A DNA stretch of 64,000 bases from Dendrolimus kikuchii (taxonomy: Eukaryota > Arthropoda > Insecta > Lepidoptera > Lasiocampidae). A program made the position numbers and the translations under genes. This document shows, piece by piece, positions 53,394-63,384 of the stretch (positions within the stretch are counted from its first letter, which is position 1; each line of letters begins with the position of its first letter). The stretch is taken from assembly GCA_019925095.2 (NCBI GenBank), contig CM034402.1, positions 4,785,501 to 4,849,500 on the forward strand, given 5' to 3'. The notes below the pieces were generated by a model. It did not search any database and was not told the DNA's origin. It saw nothing but the letters and a program-made list of their open reading frames with translations.

Positions 53394-53885
53394 CTACCAG
53401 TATATATAGACACATGTCAATTTCATTAAGCGATTCTCCAAAAGCGTCCGCTTTAAGCCTCCAGTAATGATTTTCCTCATAATAAAAGAATCACCATGAT
53501 GGAAAAAAGCTGCAAAATAAGTTGCAGTTGCAAAGAACTCGCAAGATTTTCTTTTTCCTTTGAAACGGTGGAAAAAAAGTAATGGCATAGTCGTTTTCAT
53601 TCTCGCTTGGGATTGGCGAACGAGGAATTTGGCTAGAGGAATGTGGCCATTAGCACTAAAACAGTGGCAAACCCCTCCTTTGGGGAGTTACTTAATTTTA
53701 CTTAAGGGCCGTGCTTACTGCTTAGTTTTCCAACCGCAGAATTCTCTTTCAAAGTTATTTTGAGTACGTTGTTAGTGGAGTTGTGGGGCATTTTAATAAT
53801 AAGGGAAGTATGTTTTAAACAGAGTTACCTTGGTGTAATGTGTTTGCATGTTATGTTACATAATCACGTTTAACTGCTTAAATAT
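53394..53885. other. Unassigned stretch
   Basis: No feature supported; overlapping open frames at 53394-53600 and 53560-53763 are unassigned. Confidence 0.35.
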
Positions 53886-54047
53886 ATTTAGTTATAGTCC
53901 GTGTTAACGGTGATGTGAAGGCGATGAGTATATTTATGTGATGATAAATGTTGTAATAGAAAGGCGTAGAAGAGGAAATATATCGTTTAATCCTATTATA
54001 GCAATAAAATACAGTTAATTGGGATATGGTGAAAGAAAAGAGAGAAA

Positions 54048-54187
54048 ATACATACATACATACATACATAACTTCACGCCAGTTCCCTTTCGGGGTAGGC
54101 ACGAACAACAGAGTGCCATTTAGGCTTATTCTTACACACCTCACTTGCCTCTTTGACATTCATAACTCTTGTCATACATACATACAT
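54048..54187 (-). mobile_element. TATG-RTE 3' end, short copy
   Basis: (CATA)n then ACTTCACGCCAGTTCCCTTT to CATTCATAACTCTTGTCATAC, followed by a second CATA run. About 30 codons remain. Confidence 0.75.
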
Positions 54188-54508
54188 TATGTATATATGT
54201 ATCAGAACAGCAAATGAATGTAATAAGTAAGTTTGAAGATATAGACTTAGACGTATTTACTAATAGTGTAGCATTGTTTAGCGCAAAGTTGGTCAAGTTC
54301 AAACTCGGATTTATCAGTTTAAGTACCTTATGTCTATGCAAATTTTTTTTATTGTTTCTATGTATAATTTTCATTTTTTTTCTTCTCTTCTTATTTTTAC
54401 TGTTATCTGTGGCGGCTTATTGATAGCTTCTCTAAATCTATTATTTTATTTTTAGTTTTTAATAATGATAGCTGTTAGCCCCCCAAATAAAATAAAATAA
54501 ATAAATCT
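54188..54508. other. AT-rich filler with a possible LINE tail
   Basis: TAGCTGTTAGCCCCCCAAAT AAAATAAAATAAATAAAT at 54471-54505 looks like a retroposon 3' end with polyadenylation signals. No coding sequence. Confidence 0.35.
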
Positions 54509-54672
54509 ATTTAGTTATAGTGTGTGTTAGCGGTGATGTGAGGGCAATGAGTATATTTATCTGATGATAAATTTTATAATAGAAAGGCGTAGAAGAGGAA
54601 ATATATCGCTTAATTCCATTATAGCTATAAAATACAATTAATTTGGATATGGTGAAAGAAAAGAGAGAAAAT

Positions 54673-54912
54673 ACATACATACATACATACATAACTTCAC
54701 GCCAGTTCCCTTGCGGGGTAGACACGAACAACAGAGCGCCATTCAGACTTATTCTTACACACCTCACTTGCTTCTTTGACATTCATAGCTTGTCATGCAC
54801 GCTCGTCTGTTCTTAAGGCTCCTGACATCACCTTCTGCTAGTACACGATCAATTTGATCATGGAAGGTGTGTCGTGGCCTTCCACGATTTTTACATCCAT
54901 CCACTTTTGCAT
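54673..54912 (-). mobile_element. TATG-RTE 3' end between duplicated units
   Basis: 240 bp from the (CATA)n tail to the reverse of ATGCAAAAGTGGATGGATG. The C-terminal frame has a 2 bp loss (CATAGCTTGTC). It is bracketed by units 2 and 3 of the 164 bp repeat. Confidence 0.8.
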
Positions 54913-55084
54913 ATTTAGTTGTAGTCTGTGTTAACGGTGATGTGAAGGCAATGAGTATATTTATGTGATGACAAATGTTGTAATAGAAAAGCGTAGAAGA
55001 GGAAATATATCGTTTAATCCTATTATAGCAATAAAATACAATTAATTGGGATATGGTGAAAGATCAGAGAGAAAATAATTATCA

Positions 55085-55440
55085 CTAAATACAACAAATA
55101 ATCTAATACAATAAAAGAAAACTTAACTTATTTATATTGTATTCTACCCTATTCTATATGCTGAGTGCAAACCTTGTTTGCTGAAAATGCGGCGTACAAA
55201 TTCTCAAAATATGCTTTGTGTATAGAAATGTATAAGGAATGTAATTGCGTCGCAATTTCTTCAAATAAAGTTTTTCTTTCTTTCTTCTACCCATAGTTCC
55301 TCAAGACTATAAATAGAATACTGAGCCTAGATCACCGTCTTCTATGGGTAAGGTTCCCAGAAGGCTGGCTACATTTCCTCCCTGGATTGCCATACTGATC
55401 CGTTGCTCGAAGTAAGCGCCAGCCACCAGTCACCACCAAT
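55085..55440 (-). mobile_element. C-LINE 3' end, split by a LINE tail
   Basis: Minus strand: QRISMAIQGGNVASLLGTLP then EDGDLGSVFYL-stop (55420-55325), followed by a 3' UTR that resumes at 55149-55085 after the insertion. The UTR text GAATACAATATAAATAAGTT matches 18475-18500. Confidence 0.7.
55150..55284 (+). mobile_element. (TTTC)-tailed LINE 3' end with 8 bp TSD
   Basis: TATTCTATATGCTGAGTGCA to AATAAAGTTTTTCTTTCTTTC, flanked by TTCTACCC (55142-55149 and 55285-55292). It interrupts the C-LINE UTR, so it is the younger element. Confidence 0.75.
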
Positions 55441-55654
55441 CCTACTATTAATTTCCAAAATTGTTTTTTTTTATAAAAATAAAGTCGTAGTTTTTTACAT
55501 TTAGCATCTAATGTAATTTATACTAATATAAGAAATGTATAGATGTTTCCAATTTGTATAATGAAATTAAAAAAATAAAATATATATAAGGCATTTCGGA
55601 CGGATTTCGAAACTAGAGTAGTAAGTAAGTAGAATTAGTTTAACAAAAGTCGTT

Positions 55655-55858
55655 TTGGTCATACTCTAAAAGGAAGGTCTGCACTAAATCAGCGTTGTGT
55701 CGGATATAAATCCGGCACAGCAATATGTTTAATGTAAACCTTGCTGAAAATGCGACACACAAATTCTTAGAATATGCTCTGTCTATAATAATGTATAAGG
55801 AATGTAATTACATCGCTATTCCTCTAAATAAAGTCTATCTTTCTTTCTACACTGCTTT
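55655..55858 (+). mobile_element. (TTTC)-tailed LINE 3' end
   Basis: GGTCTGCACTAAATCAGCGT TGTGTCGGATATAAATCCGGCACA (internal hairpin) and CCTCTAAATAAAGTCTATCT TTCTTTC. Confidence 0.65.
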
Positions 55859-55903
55859 TTTGTCTGTCGTCAGACATACAGAACATACTAACATGGCAAT
55901 TTT

Positions 55904-56311
55904 GTAATAAAACGATGTTTTAACGGTTATATTTGATTTTTATTATTCCGACGTTTCGGCCACTTTTCAGTAGCCGTGATCACTTCTTCTCTTCAAGTCA
56001 CAACATCTTGCGAAGCGGTGGTAAATTAGATTAGGCTCCCGTAGAGTAACTAATAACCATAAACAAAATTAAAAGTATATAATGAAAATGAACAAGTTGG
56101 CGGTAGGCTAAATAAAACTTTAACAAAATACTCATTGACATTTGACATCTTTGTCTTTCGTGATCACGGCCACTGAAAAGTGGCCGAATCGTCGGAATAA
56201 TAAAAATCAAATTAATTACCGCGCTTAAAACCGTCAAAATGTAGTTTTATTATGTATACAAGTCGCGAAAACTTAAGAAAATATTGTTCTACCCTCAATC
56301 GCCACAATATT
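55904..56311. mobile_element. Compound inverted PLE insertion with 11 bp TSD
   Basis: A minus-strand terminal segment (55904-55983) joins, exactly at the GTGATCAC core of the hairpin motif, to a plus-strand copy starting in the 3' UTR (CTTCTTCTCTTCAAGTCACA) and ending at ACTTAAGAAAATATT (56285). ATGGCAATTTT flanks the block at 55893-55903 and 56312-56322. Same plan as 15235-15507. Confidence 0.75.
56156..56197 (+). ncRNA. Hammerhead-like motif, damaged
   Basis: Stem I TTTC/GGAA (one U-G), consensus core and stem II, but GAAAC has become GAATC, which would abolish the A15.1 position of a hammerhead. Confidence 0.35.
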
Positions 56312-56323
56312 ATGGCAATTTTA

Positions 56324-56757
56324 GGTGTCATATTTGCTATAATGGCCAGAGAACCATAAAAAACTATACAAAGTAGAGGTAAGATTTAAAATTCACTAAG
56401 AAAAAGTTGAGCAAAGAGAAAATATCTTTAAAAAACTTCTGAATAATAACGAACGGATCTGAAAGAAACAAGTTGGAATATTAAAGCGTTTGGAAATAAT
56501 TAAAATAGTTAAGAATTTTAACTGAATTCATTTCACGAAGAACAAAGACATATTTTATCTGAGTTCAGAAAGAAGACTAACTGAAACGTGAAATTAATTT
56601 TCAATAACTACGACCACTGCCACGACATTCTGTAACCTTTTAACATGCTTTTGTAAGCTTCGCCTGTATGTATGCACTGGAATCTTTTAACCTTATTTTC
56701 ACCTACTTCCAGGTATTTGATTGACTTGAAAATTGGCATACGTAATAATGACCCATA
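56324..56757. other. Unassigned AT-rich stretch
   Basis: No feature supported. Confidence 0.35.
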
Positions 56758-56765
56758 ACAATATA

Positions 56766-57188
56766 CATACATACATACATAATTTCACGCCAGTTCCCTT
56801 GCGGGGTAGGCACGAACAACACTTGCTTCTTTGACATTCATAACTCTTGTCATGCATGCTCGTCTGTTCTTAAGGCTCCTGACATCACCTTCTGCTAGTA
56901 AACGATCAATTTGATCATGGAAGGCGTGTCATGGCCTTCCACGACTTCTGCATCCATCCACTTTTGCATTGTATATCTGTTTAGTCATTCTTTCATCATG
57001 CATTCTTTCCACATGCCCGAACCACCGGAGCATTCCTTTCCTTACCTTCACCCCGACACTCTCTTTCAGACCAACTCTCTTTCTTACTTCGGTATTACGA
57101 ACGCGGTCCGCGAGCGTCACTCCGCAGATTTTGCGCAGTGCTCGCATCTCGACCGCATTTACTCTACTTTCATGCTCTCTCTTCCATG
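56766..57188 (-). mobile_element. TATG-RTE, C-terminal half, 8 bp TSD
   Basis: 423 bp insertion flanked by ACAATATA (56758-56765 and 57189-57196). On the minus strand it reads WKREHESRVNAVEMRALRKI to the SRGRP box. A deletion near 56820 removes the KNKPKWRSVV segment, so the C-terminus is out of frame. Confidence 0.8.
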
Positions 57189-57433
57189 ACAATATAATAG
57201 TTTTAAAACTTTGTCCTTATGTTCTGCCAGGATCATCAGGACAAAAAAGGTTAATGATAAACTGTAAAATGAGAGTGCCACATTTTAGATGTCTTGCCAT
57301 ACGAATTCGAGTTTCTTGGTCATAATGACTTTTACTTGGTGTCAAGATTAAAAATAAGAAAACTAGCAATAAGCAGTGCTTTAAGAGGACTCGCGAAATT
57401 TTCTACCTAGTAATAATTATTTATTAATGACTA

Positions 57434-57714
57434 TACTAAGGAATGCTCCGGTGGTTCGGGTATGTGGAAAGAATGCATGATGAAAGAATGACTAAACAGA
57501 TATACAATGCAAAAGTGGATGGATGCAGAAGTCGTGGAAGGCCACGACACACCTTCCATGATCAAATTGATCGTGTACTAGCAGAAGGTGATGTCAGGAG
57601 CCTTAAGAACAGACGAGCGTGCATGACGAGAGTTATGAATGTCAAAGAAGCAATTGAGGTGTGTAAGAATAATAACGTACGTAGAATAAGAACTGGCGTG
57701 AAGCTATGTATGTA
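57434..57714 (+). mobile_element. TATG-RTE 3' end
   Basis: Frame from 57443: MLRWFGYVERMHDERMTKQI to EAIEVCKNN, after which the text rearranges (AACGTACGTAGAATAAGAAC) before CTGGCGTGAAG. The tail is reduced to TATGTATG. Confidence 0.75.
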
Positions 57715-57751
57715 AAACAACCCGAAGTAAAAAAATTGAAAATAATTTTTA

Positions 57752-57825
57752 AATAAATTATTTATTTATTTATTTTATTTTAGTAAGGCTTACAGACAAA
57801 TAACGATATAAATGATATTTGTTTT
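57752..57825 (-). mobile_element. LINE 3' tail, inverted partner
   Basis: AAATAATTTTTAAATAAATT...TTTAGTAAGGCTTACAGACA AATAACGATATAAA is the reverse complement of 58280-58350. Only the final ~70 bp of the element are present. Confidence 0.65.
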
Positions 57826-57839
57826 CTACTTAATATAAC

Positions 57840-58360
57840 TAGCGGCTTTATCGACTGTCCCGAACTTCTTTGTAATGTTGGACTACGCACTCAACAATTG
57901 GGCATTAGGCAGAGACAGTTGCTGTATGTACCCTTTGCATCCACCAATTATAGGCAAAATTCTTTCTTTCTCCGCAGCGCCTCACAATTTAACGATCTAG
58001 CACTAAAATTGGACATTGATATCTTTTTAACTAAACCCAACACCTTTAGAAATATAATGAACAAAGAATTTTTCAAAGAAAATTAGTTTTTTCCTAACTA
58101 CTTAATATGTACTCAAATTCAAATTCTCTTTTCAATCTTTTAATCTCACTTTTCAATTTTACAATTTTTCAATCTTCATTATCAACCACACACACACGCA
58201 CACACATCTTCATCAATTAACCTGAGCAACTCTATATGCTAAGGCTTGTAATTAGCAATTTCTTTTACTTATGTTCTTAATTTATATCGTTATTTGTCTG
58301 TAAGCCTTACTAAAATAAATAAATAAATAAATAAATAAAATAAATAAATAAATTATTTGT
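57840..58360 (+). mobile_element. CR1/Jockey-like LINE C-terminus and 3' UTR
   Basis: Reads SGFIDCPELLCNVGLRTQQL, GIRQRQLLYVPFASTNYRQN, SFFLRSASQFNDLALKLDID, IFLTKPNTFRNIMNKEF and a stop at 58086. LRxRxxxLLxVPxxxTNYxxNSxxxRxxxxFN is the C-terminal signature of CR1/Jockey-type RT proteins. The 3' UTR ends with TTACTAAAATAAATAAATAA. No internal stop over ~80 codons, so it is fairly young. Confidence 0.75.
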
Positions 58361-58915
58361 AGATTTGTAGGTCTGTCCATGTAAAATAACAGCAATGAAA
58401 AATCTAGCTTTTAGTCTTTCAGTAATAACTACGAACAATTGCTTTTATGAAAATCTCCCAAGTAATAATTCATGTTTAACTGTTTTAGTTTTCCGAATTC
58501 ACGCGTGAACTTTTAATAAAATTTATGATTCAACTTTTGATATTTGTTACGAGTGAGAAAGCCACGTATAAGATTTGGTGATTTTTCACAATTTATCCGT
58601 CCGTGGGTAAGAAATTATTTGATTGTTATTATGACGGATGTTTGCAACGCATTTCTTTATTACGTTCACTATCAATAATCGGCAAACTAACATAGACTGT
58701 TTATTGTCAAGCTAAGCAAGTTGTGCTTATGTTATATGTAATGGACAATTAACAACTTTGGGAGTCGATCCTAGACTCCGAGATCATAGTAAATAAGGTA
58801 AGGTCCGTTTTTTTACGTCATAAATTCTCTGAGATATATGATCTATCTAGATTTTAATTTATGATTATATTTGCTGTATATGTGCTAATTATTATTTTAT
58901 AGAGCCATAATTTTT
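58361..58915. other. Unassigned AT-rich stretch
   Basis: No feature supported. Confidence 0.35.
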
Positions 58916-59191
58916 ATCAGTGCAGGAACGGAGAAAGAATATAGTTTCCTGCGGCCGGGCGGCCTGTCGTAAGAGACGACTAAACAACCCACAGCCAGGT
59001 GGTAGGGCATTTGCCCGACTGTCGCCATAACAACTTTGAGTTGTGTTCCGGCATTAGTACCAGCTTTCAGACTCACTTAAGAGAGCAGCAGCGCATTTGT
59101 AGCACCTTTGGTGTTGCAAATGTCCATAGGCGATGGTAACCGCTTTCCATCCAGTGGGCCGTCTGCTGAACTCCTGCAATAAAAAATATAA
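58916..59191 (+). mobile_element. R330 retroposon with two small deletions
   Basis: ATCAGTGCAGGAACGGAGAA to CTCCTGCAATAAAAAATATA. ATGGCTACCACCCC... is missing after CCCGACTG, and CTGCCTGT is missing near the end. Confidence 0.8.
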
Positions 59192-59397
59192 AAAAGCTGG
59201 GATTATAATAATTATGCTGTATATATAGACATTTACCTGTATTTAGTTGTATACATAGTAAATATATCTATATAAAAACGTGTTGTATATACATATTTAA
59301 TGCTCTTATTTTTAGTAATAAAACATATATAATTATAATACTAATAAATAACATACTATTCATTCTTCTTCTATGGGTCTTAATAAAATATGTATAG

Positions 59398-59583
59398 AGT
59401 AAGAAAGAGGTAGACACTGAAAATCAGTGCTGTGTCGGATTGACTTTCAGCACAGCAATATACTGAGAGCCAATCTCATTTGTCCAATTACATTGCCGTG
59501 TACAAGTATAAAATTGTTTTGCTCATTAAATTAATATGTAATTTGTGCCGCCTTTGACAAATTAACGTTTTTCTTTCTTTCTT
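59398..59583 (+). mobile_element. (TTTC)-tailed LINE 3' end, diverged
   Basis: TGAAAATCAGTGCTGTGTCG GATTGACTTTCAGCACAGCA and AACGTTTTTCTTTCTTTCTT. Confidence 0.6.
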
Positions 59584-59626
59584 ACGAAATTTACCATTCC
59601 AGGAATCAAACCTGTAGCTACTACGC

Positions 59627-59929
59627 TTTTTTATAGCACGAGTTCAGCAAAGAGGTAGACGGCCAACCGGTTGGAAAGTGGTTACCATCGCCTATGGACA
59701 TTTGTAACACCAAAGATGCTACCAATATGCTGCCGCTCTCTAAAGGGCGACTGGAACCTGGTCACTGTTGCCGAAACACAATTCAAGCTTGGTGGCATGT
59801 CTAGATCAGGGGTGGTAGCCATCCAGAGCGGCAAATACCCTACCATCTGGCTGTAGCTTGTTTTGTCGCCTCTTTCGATAGGCCGACGGGCCGCAGGAAA
59901 TTGTATTCTGTCTCCTTTCTTGCACATAT
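59627..59929 (-). mobile_element. R330 retroposon, old copy
   Basis: CTTTTTTATAGCACGAGTTC to reversed ATATGTGCAAGAAAGGAG. Differences from consensus are spread along its length, and AACAACC...ATGGCGACAT is partly deleted. Confidence 0.75.
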
Positions 59930-60040
59930 GAGGGATCTTATTCTTATATGTATAAAATTTTAAATACACTCTATGACTACTGCTAAGCTAAAAAACTAAC
60001 CTATAACCACGTATACAATATACTTTAGGCAAGCATGATA

Positions 60041-60193
<153 letters not shown>

Positions 60194-60210
60194 ACATATA
60201 TATTACATAC

Positions 60211-60746
60211 TAGAATATGCGCCCGACTTTGTCCACACTTGACTAGAATTTCCCGCGGGATTCCCGGGATACAAAGTACCGCAGTATTTAAAAAAGAATG
60301 TAAGCCATGTTGTCGTTTTAGTGAAATCTGTCGGAATAATCTAAATTTTATGCACTTGAACAATTACAAACCGCTCCCGGAAAAAAATCTGTGGGATTCC
60401 AGGAATTAAATATTCCACATTTTACTGCATAAAATTTATTATCGATCAGTGAAAAAATCGCTTTGGAATTCAAAACAAAATTTAAATCTGGCCATTTTAA
60501 ATATTTCCCAGAAAAAATTCCGCTGGGATCCCGGGATGAAATTAGAGCAAATTTTCAATCTAAGAATTTACTGTCGAATAGCGAAAATCGCGTCAAAATC
60601 GGCCCAGTAGTTTTTACGTGAATCCCGAACAAACAGACAAGAAATCTCGTCTCGTGTTCGTTTATATAGTCTATTCCAGGTGCTTTTTTTAAATAGCTTC
60701 AATGTACAGAGACGGCATGTTTAGAATTTTATAATACAATAGATAT
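60211..60746 (+). repeat. F520 interspersed repeat, near full length
   Basis: TAGAATATGCGCCCGACTTT, TTTCCCGCGGGATTCCCGGG, ATCGGCCCAGTAGTTTTTAC, TAGCTTCAATGTACAGAGAC. Collinear with 11238-11745. Confidence 0.7.
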
Positions 60747-61066
60747 ACGTTGTATGATCGTTACGCTTTTGTAATCCCAGCCTTTAGAAACTCCACTCAA
60801 ATCGTTTTTTTAATAAAAAAAACAGTTCCGCATACAAAAACATCGATTCCCAAACCCCAGTGAATTTGAAAGGCAACAAAAAATAAAGGGAAACGTTTCC
60901 CTTGAACAATAAGTGGAGCAAATTAAGGGCATGAAGGCTAAATGAGGTCAATTTTTGTCAATTGTCAGGGCAACCCAAACGGTGCCCTAAAAACTTTGAT
61001 CCCGTTTTGATTACTAGTGATTTTTACGACGTTAGAGGAATGGAGTATAGATTATATTTCAAAATG

Positions 61067-61113
61067 ATTTTTTTATTTTTATTGCAGGAGTTTAGCAGAC
61101 AGGCAAATGGCAA
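61067..61113 (-). mobile_element. R330 3' end fragment
   Basis: TTTTTATTTTTATTGCAGGA GTTTAGCAGACAGGCAAATGG, then unrelated sequence; a very short 5'-truncated copy. Confidence 0.65.
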
Positions 61114-61348
61114 TTAATAGTATACTCAAACATCTAAAGTAACAACAACAGCCCGGTACACTCTAATCAAGTTCTTATCCATGAACCATAACGAGAGTTC
61201 AAATAAGTTAGTTATGGACGCCTTCTAGTACGTAGTACTACTATGTCAAAAAGTACCGGAGAAAAGGTCAATAATATACAAAATATTAGTTTAATTTCAT
61301 TAAAATTTATTTCATCACCTAAGTATGCTCCTTTAGAAACGATATACG

Positions 61349-61659
61349 TTTTTTTTATTGCAGGAGATCAGCAGACAGGCAGACGGCCCACTTGATAGAA
61401 AGCGGTTATCATCGCCTATGGACATTTGCAATACCAAAGCTGCAATAAATGCGATGCTGCTTTCTTAAGGGAGACTGGAACCTGGTCACTAATGCCGGAA
61501 CACAACTCAAGGTTGTTATGACGACATACTTTAGACCATGGGTGGTAGCCATCCAGTCGGGCAAGTGCCCTACCACCTGGCTGTGGGTTGTTTTGTCGCC
61601 TCTTACGACAGGCCGCCCGGCCGCAGAAAATTGTATTCTTTCTCCGTTCCTGCACGGAT
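61349..61659 (-). mobile_element. R330 retroposon, full length
   Basis: T9ATTGCAGGAGATCAGCAG to reversed ATCCGTGCAGGAACGG. The sense frame runs past the usual AHL position because TAG has become TTG, giving LLQLWYCKCP before a stop at 61416. Confidence 0.85.
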
Positions 61660-61689
61660 AAGAATGAATGTTTCAATCGCGGAATACAT

Positions 61690-62340
61690 ATATCAAGAAA
61701 CTAGTATTTGCTCACGACTTTGTTTACGTTGGTCAGGTAAGAAAGGTACAGTTATTTTGCTAAAGATAAAATTTTAATCAAAGGTTGTTTTTATAATAAA
61801 AATAATAATATGAACTTTATTTCAGACCGGGGTCCATATTTAGTTAGTGTGTTTGTTACAATCATGTCATAAATTAATGTTAGTAGCGTTAGTAATATAT
61901 TACGAGTATTTAACACAAATTCTTAAACCTATAGCTGCTTATTTTACGCCGATGACTACCCCTATCCAATGTTCTTGGTAGGGGCAGTCAAATCTGACCG
62001 CAATGGCCTATTAGCAGGGTTATGCATTTTTTAATATGAAATACATGAATCTCGGAAACTCGGGATAAGTAATTTTACTAAAGGCATACCCGACTTACAA
62101 CGATTGTTGTACTAAAGATTTTATCAATCAGTGAAAAATTCGCATCGGAATCATTTTTTTTCGGAATGGCCACTTTAATCCTCTCTCAAGCAACTCCCCG
62201 TTGGGTTCTCGGGATATGAAGTGTTAAGAGATTATAAGTCCGGGAATTTACTATCGGTCAGCGAAAGTCGCATCGAAATTGGAACGGAAGTTTTTACGTG
62301 AATCTCGAAAAAACTACCACACGAAAAATGTAAAAAACAA
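61690..62340 (+). repeat. F520 repeat, diverged
   Basis: AACTAGTATTTGCTCACGAC at the left, then ATCAGTGAAAAATTCGCATC GGAATC and GAAGTTTTTACGTGAATCTC. Longer than other copies because of a ~150 bp unassigned insert around 61800-61950. Confidence 0.5.
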
Positions 62341-62369
62341 AAGACTGCACTTTTATAAATTTATAATTT

Positions 62370-62570
62370 TACTAGGATATGCCCGTGACTTGACTTGAAA
62401 TTCTGAGGACACAAATAACCGCAACATTCAATAAAAATGGAAGCCATCATTTTAGTGAAAATTGTGTCGGAATGACGTAATTTTTATGCACCCGACCAAT
62501 TTCAAACCGCTTCCGAAAAAATTCCCGCGGGATTCCCGGGGTAAAAATTTACCATGCCTAGAATATACTC
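62370..62570 (+). repeat. F520 repeat, 5' part
   Basis: ACTAGGATATGCCCGTGACT TGACTTGAAATTC, ATTCAATAAAAATGGAAGCC ATCATTTTAGTG and ATTCCCGCGGGATTCCCGGG. It starts next to the previous copy, so the two are in tandem. Confidence 0.55.
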
Positions 62571-62659
62571 GGAACCTCTGCGTCCCAGTAAGCTCGGCCG
62601 GCAAAGCCTTAGTCCACTTTTTTAAGATTCTACTTTCATGCTTTGCATTGATGTAATGT

Positions 62660-62760
62660 CCGTGACAATACCTAAGGGCTCAGCGGAAGATCAGCGCTGT
62701 TTTTAACAGACCAGTATTATGCTGAGACTGATGCCCCTTTTTAGGACTTTAGTTTTAAAT
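62660..62760 (+). mobile_element. (TTTC)-tailed LINE fragment, degenerate
   Basis: GAAGATCAGCGCTGTTTTTA ACAGACCAGTATTATGCTGA is comparable to the internal hairpin zone at 59417. No tail is present. Confidence 0.4.
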
Positions 62761-63384
62761 TTGTTAATAATTACTGTTGACAACTAGTTCATCACAGGCT
62801 GGTTTGTGTTAAAAATAGAATTGTCTGTTTGCAACTAACTGTGTCAGTAATAACTGTATTACAAAAGATTAAAATTATATTCTCTCTGTACGAACAACTC
62901 GTTTCTCTTCCATCTTCCATCTATACCACCAAAAGATTATGGCTCTTTCCACGAAATTTACCATCAGAAACCTCTGCGGACTAGATGGCTATTCTACGTG
63001 GAAATGTGCAATGAAAATGATTTTCATACGTGAAAAACTTCATTCTCTATACTATTGTAATAAAACTTAGTTACAAACATTGCAATCCGATGGCGTCAAC
63101 AAAACTGTTGTCTTCAATTTTTCTATCTGTTCTCTTGAAAGTTTCGAACAAATAACATGAGCTGCTACATTGTGACTTATAAAATTCCCTGCTAAAAATT
63201 TTATACGAAGTCAGTGAAAGCTAGACAAAAGTTGAGTTTGCTTTAAGATGAGAAAATTTCAAGATAGTTTACGACAATGGATAAAATACTTTACACGATT
63301 CGGTCGAAATATAAAAATGGCATTTTTGCTCTTAGTAATATCGAGAATTATAGCGATTTTTTAATACTACTGCAGTACAGTATT
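62761..63384. other. Unassigned stretch
   Basis: No feature supported. Confidence 0.35.

Larger units (their letters stand above)
53886..55077. repeat. Locally duplicated ~164 bp unit, three copies
   Basis: Units at 53886-54049, 54509-54672 and 54913-55077 share ATTTAGTTATAGTCCGTGTT, GAAATATATCGTTTAATCCT and AATTGGGATATGGTGAAAGA. The last words equal the 3' end of RTE-L (46750). Units 1 and 2 are each followed by a minus-strand TATG-RTE tail at the same position, and unit 3 is not. Confidence 0.75.
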
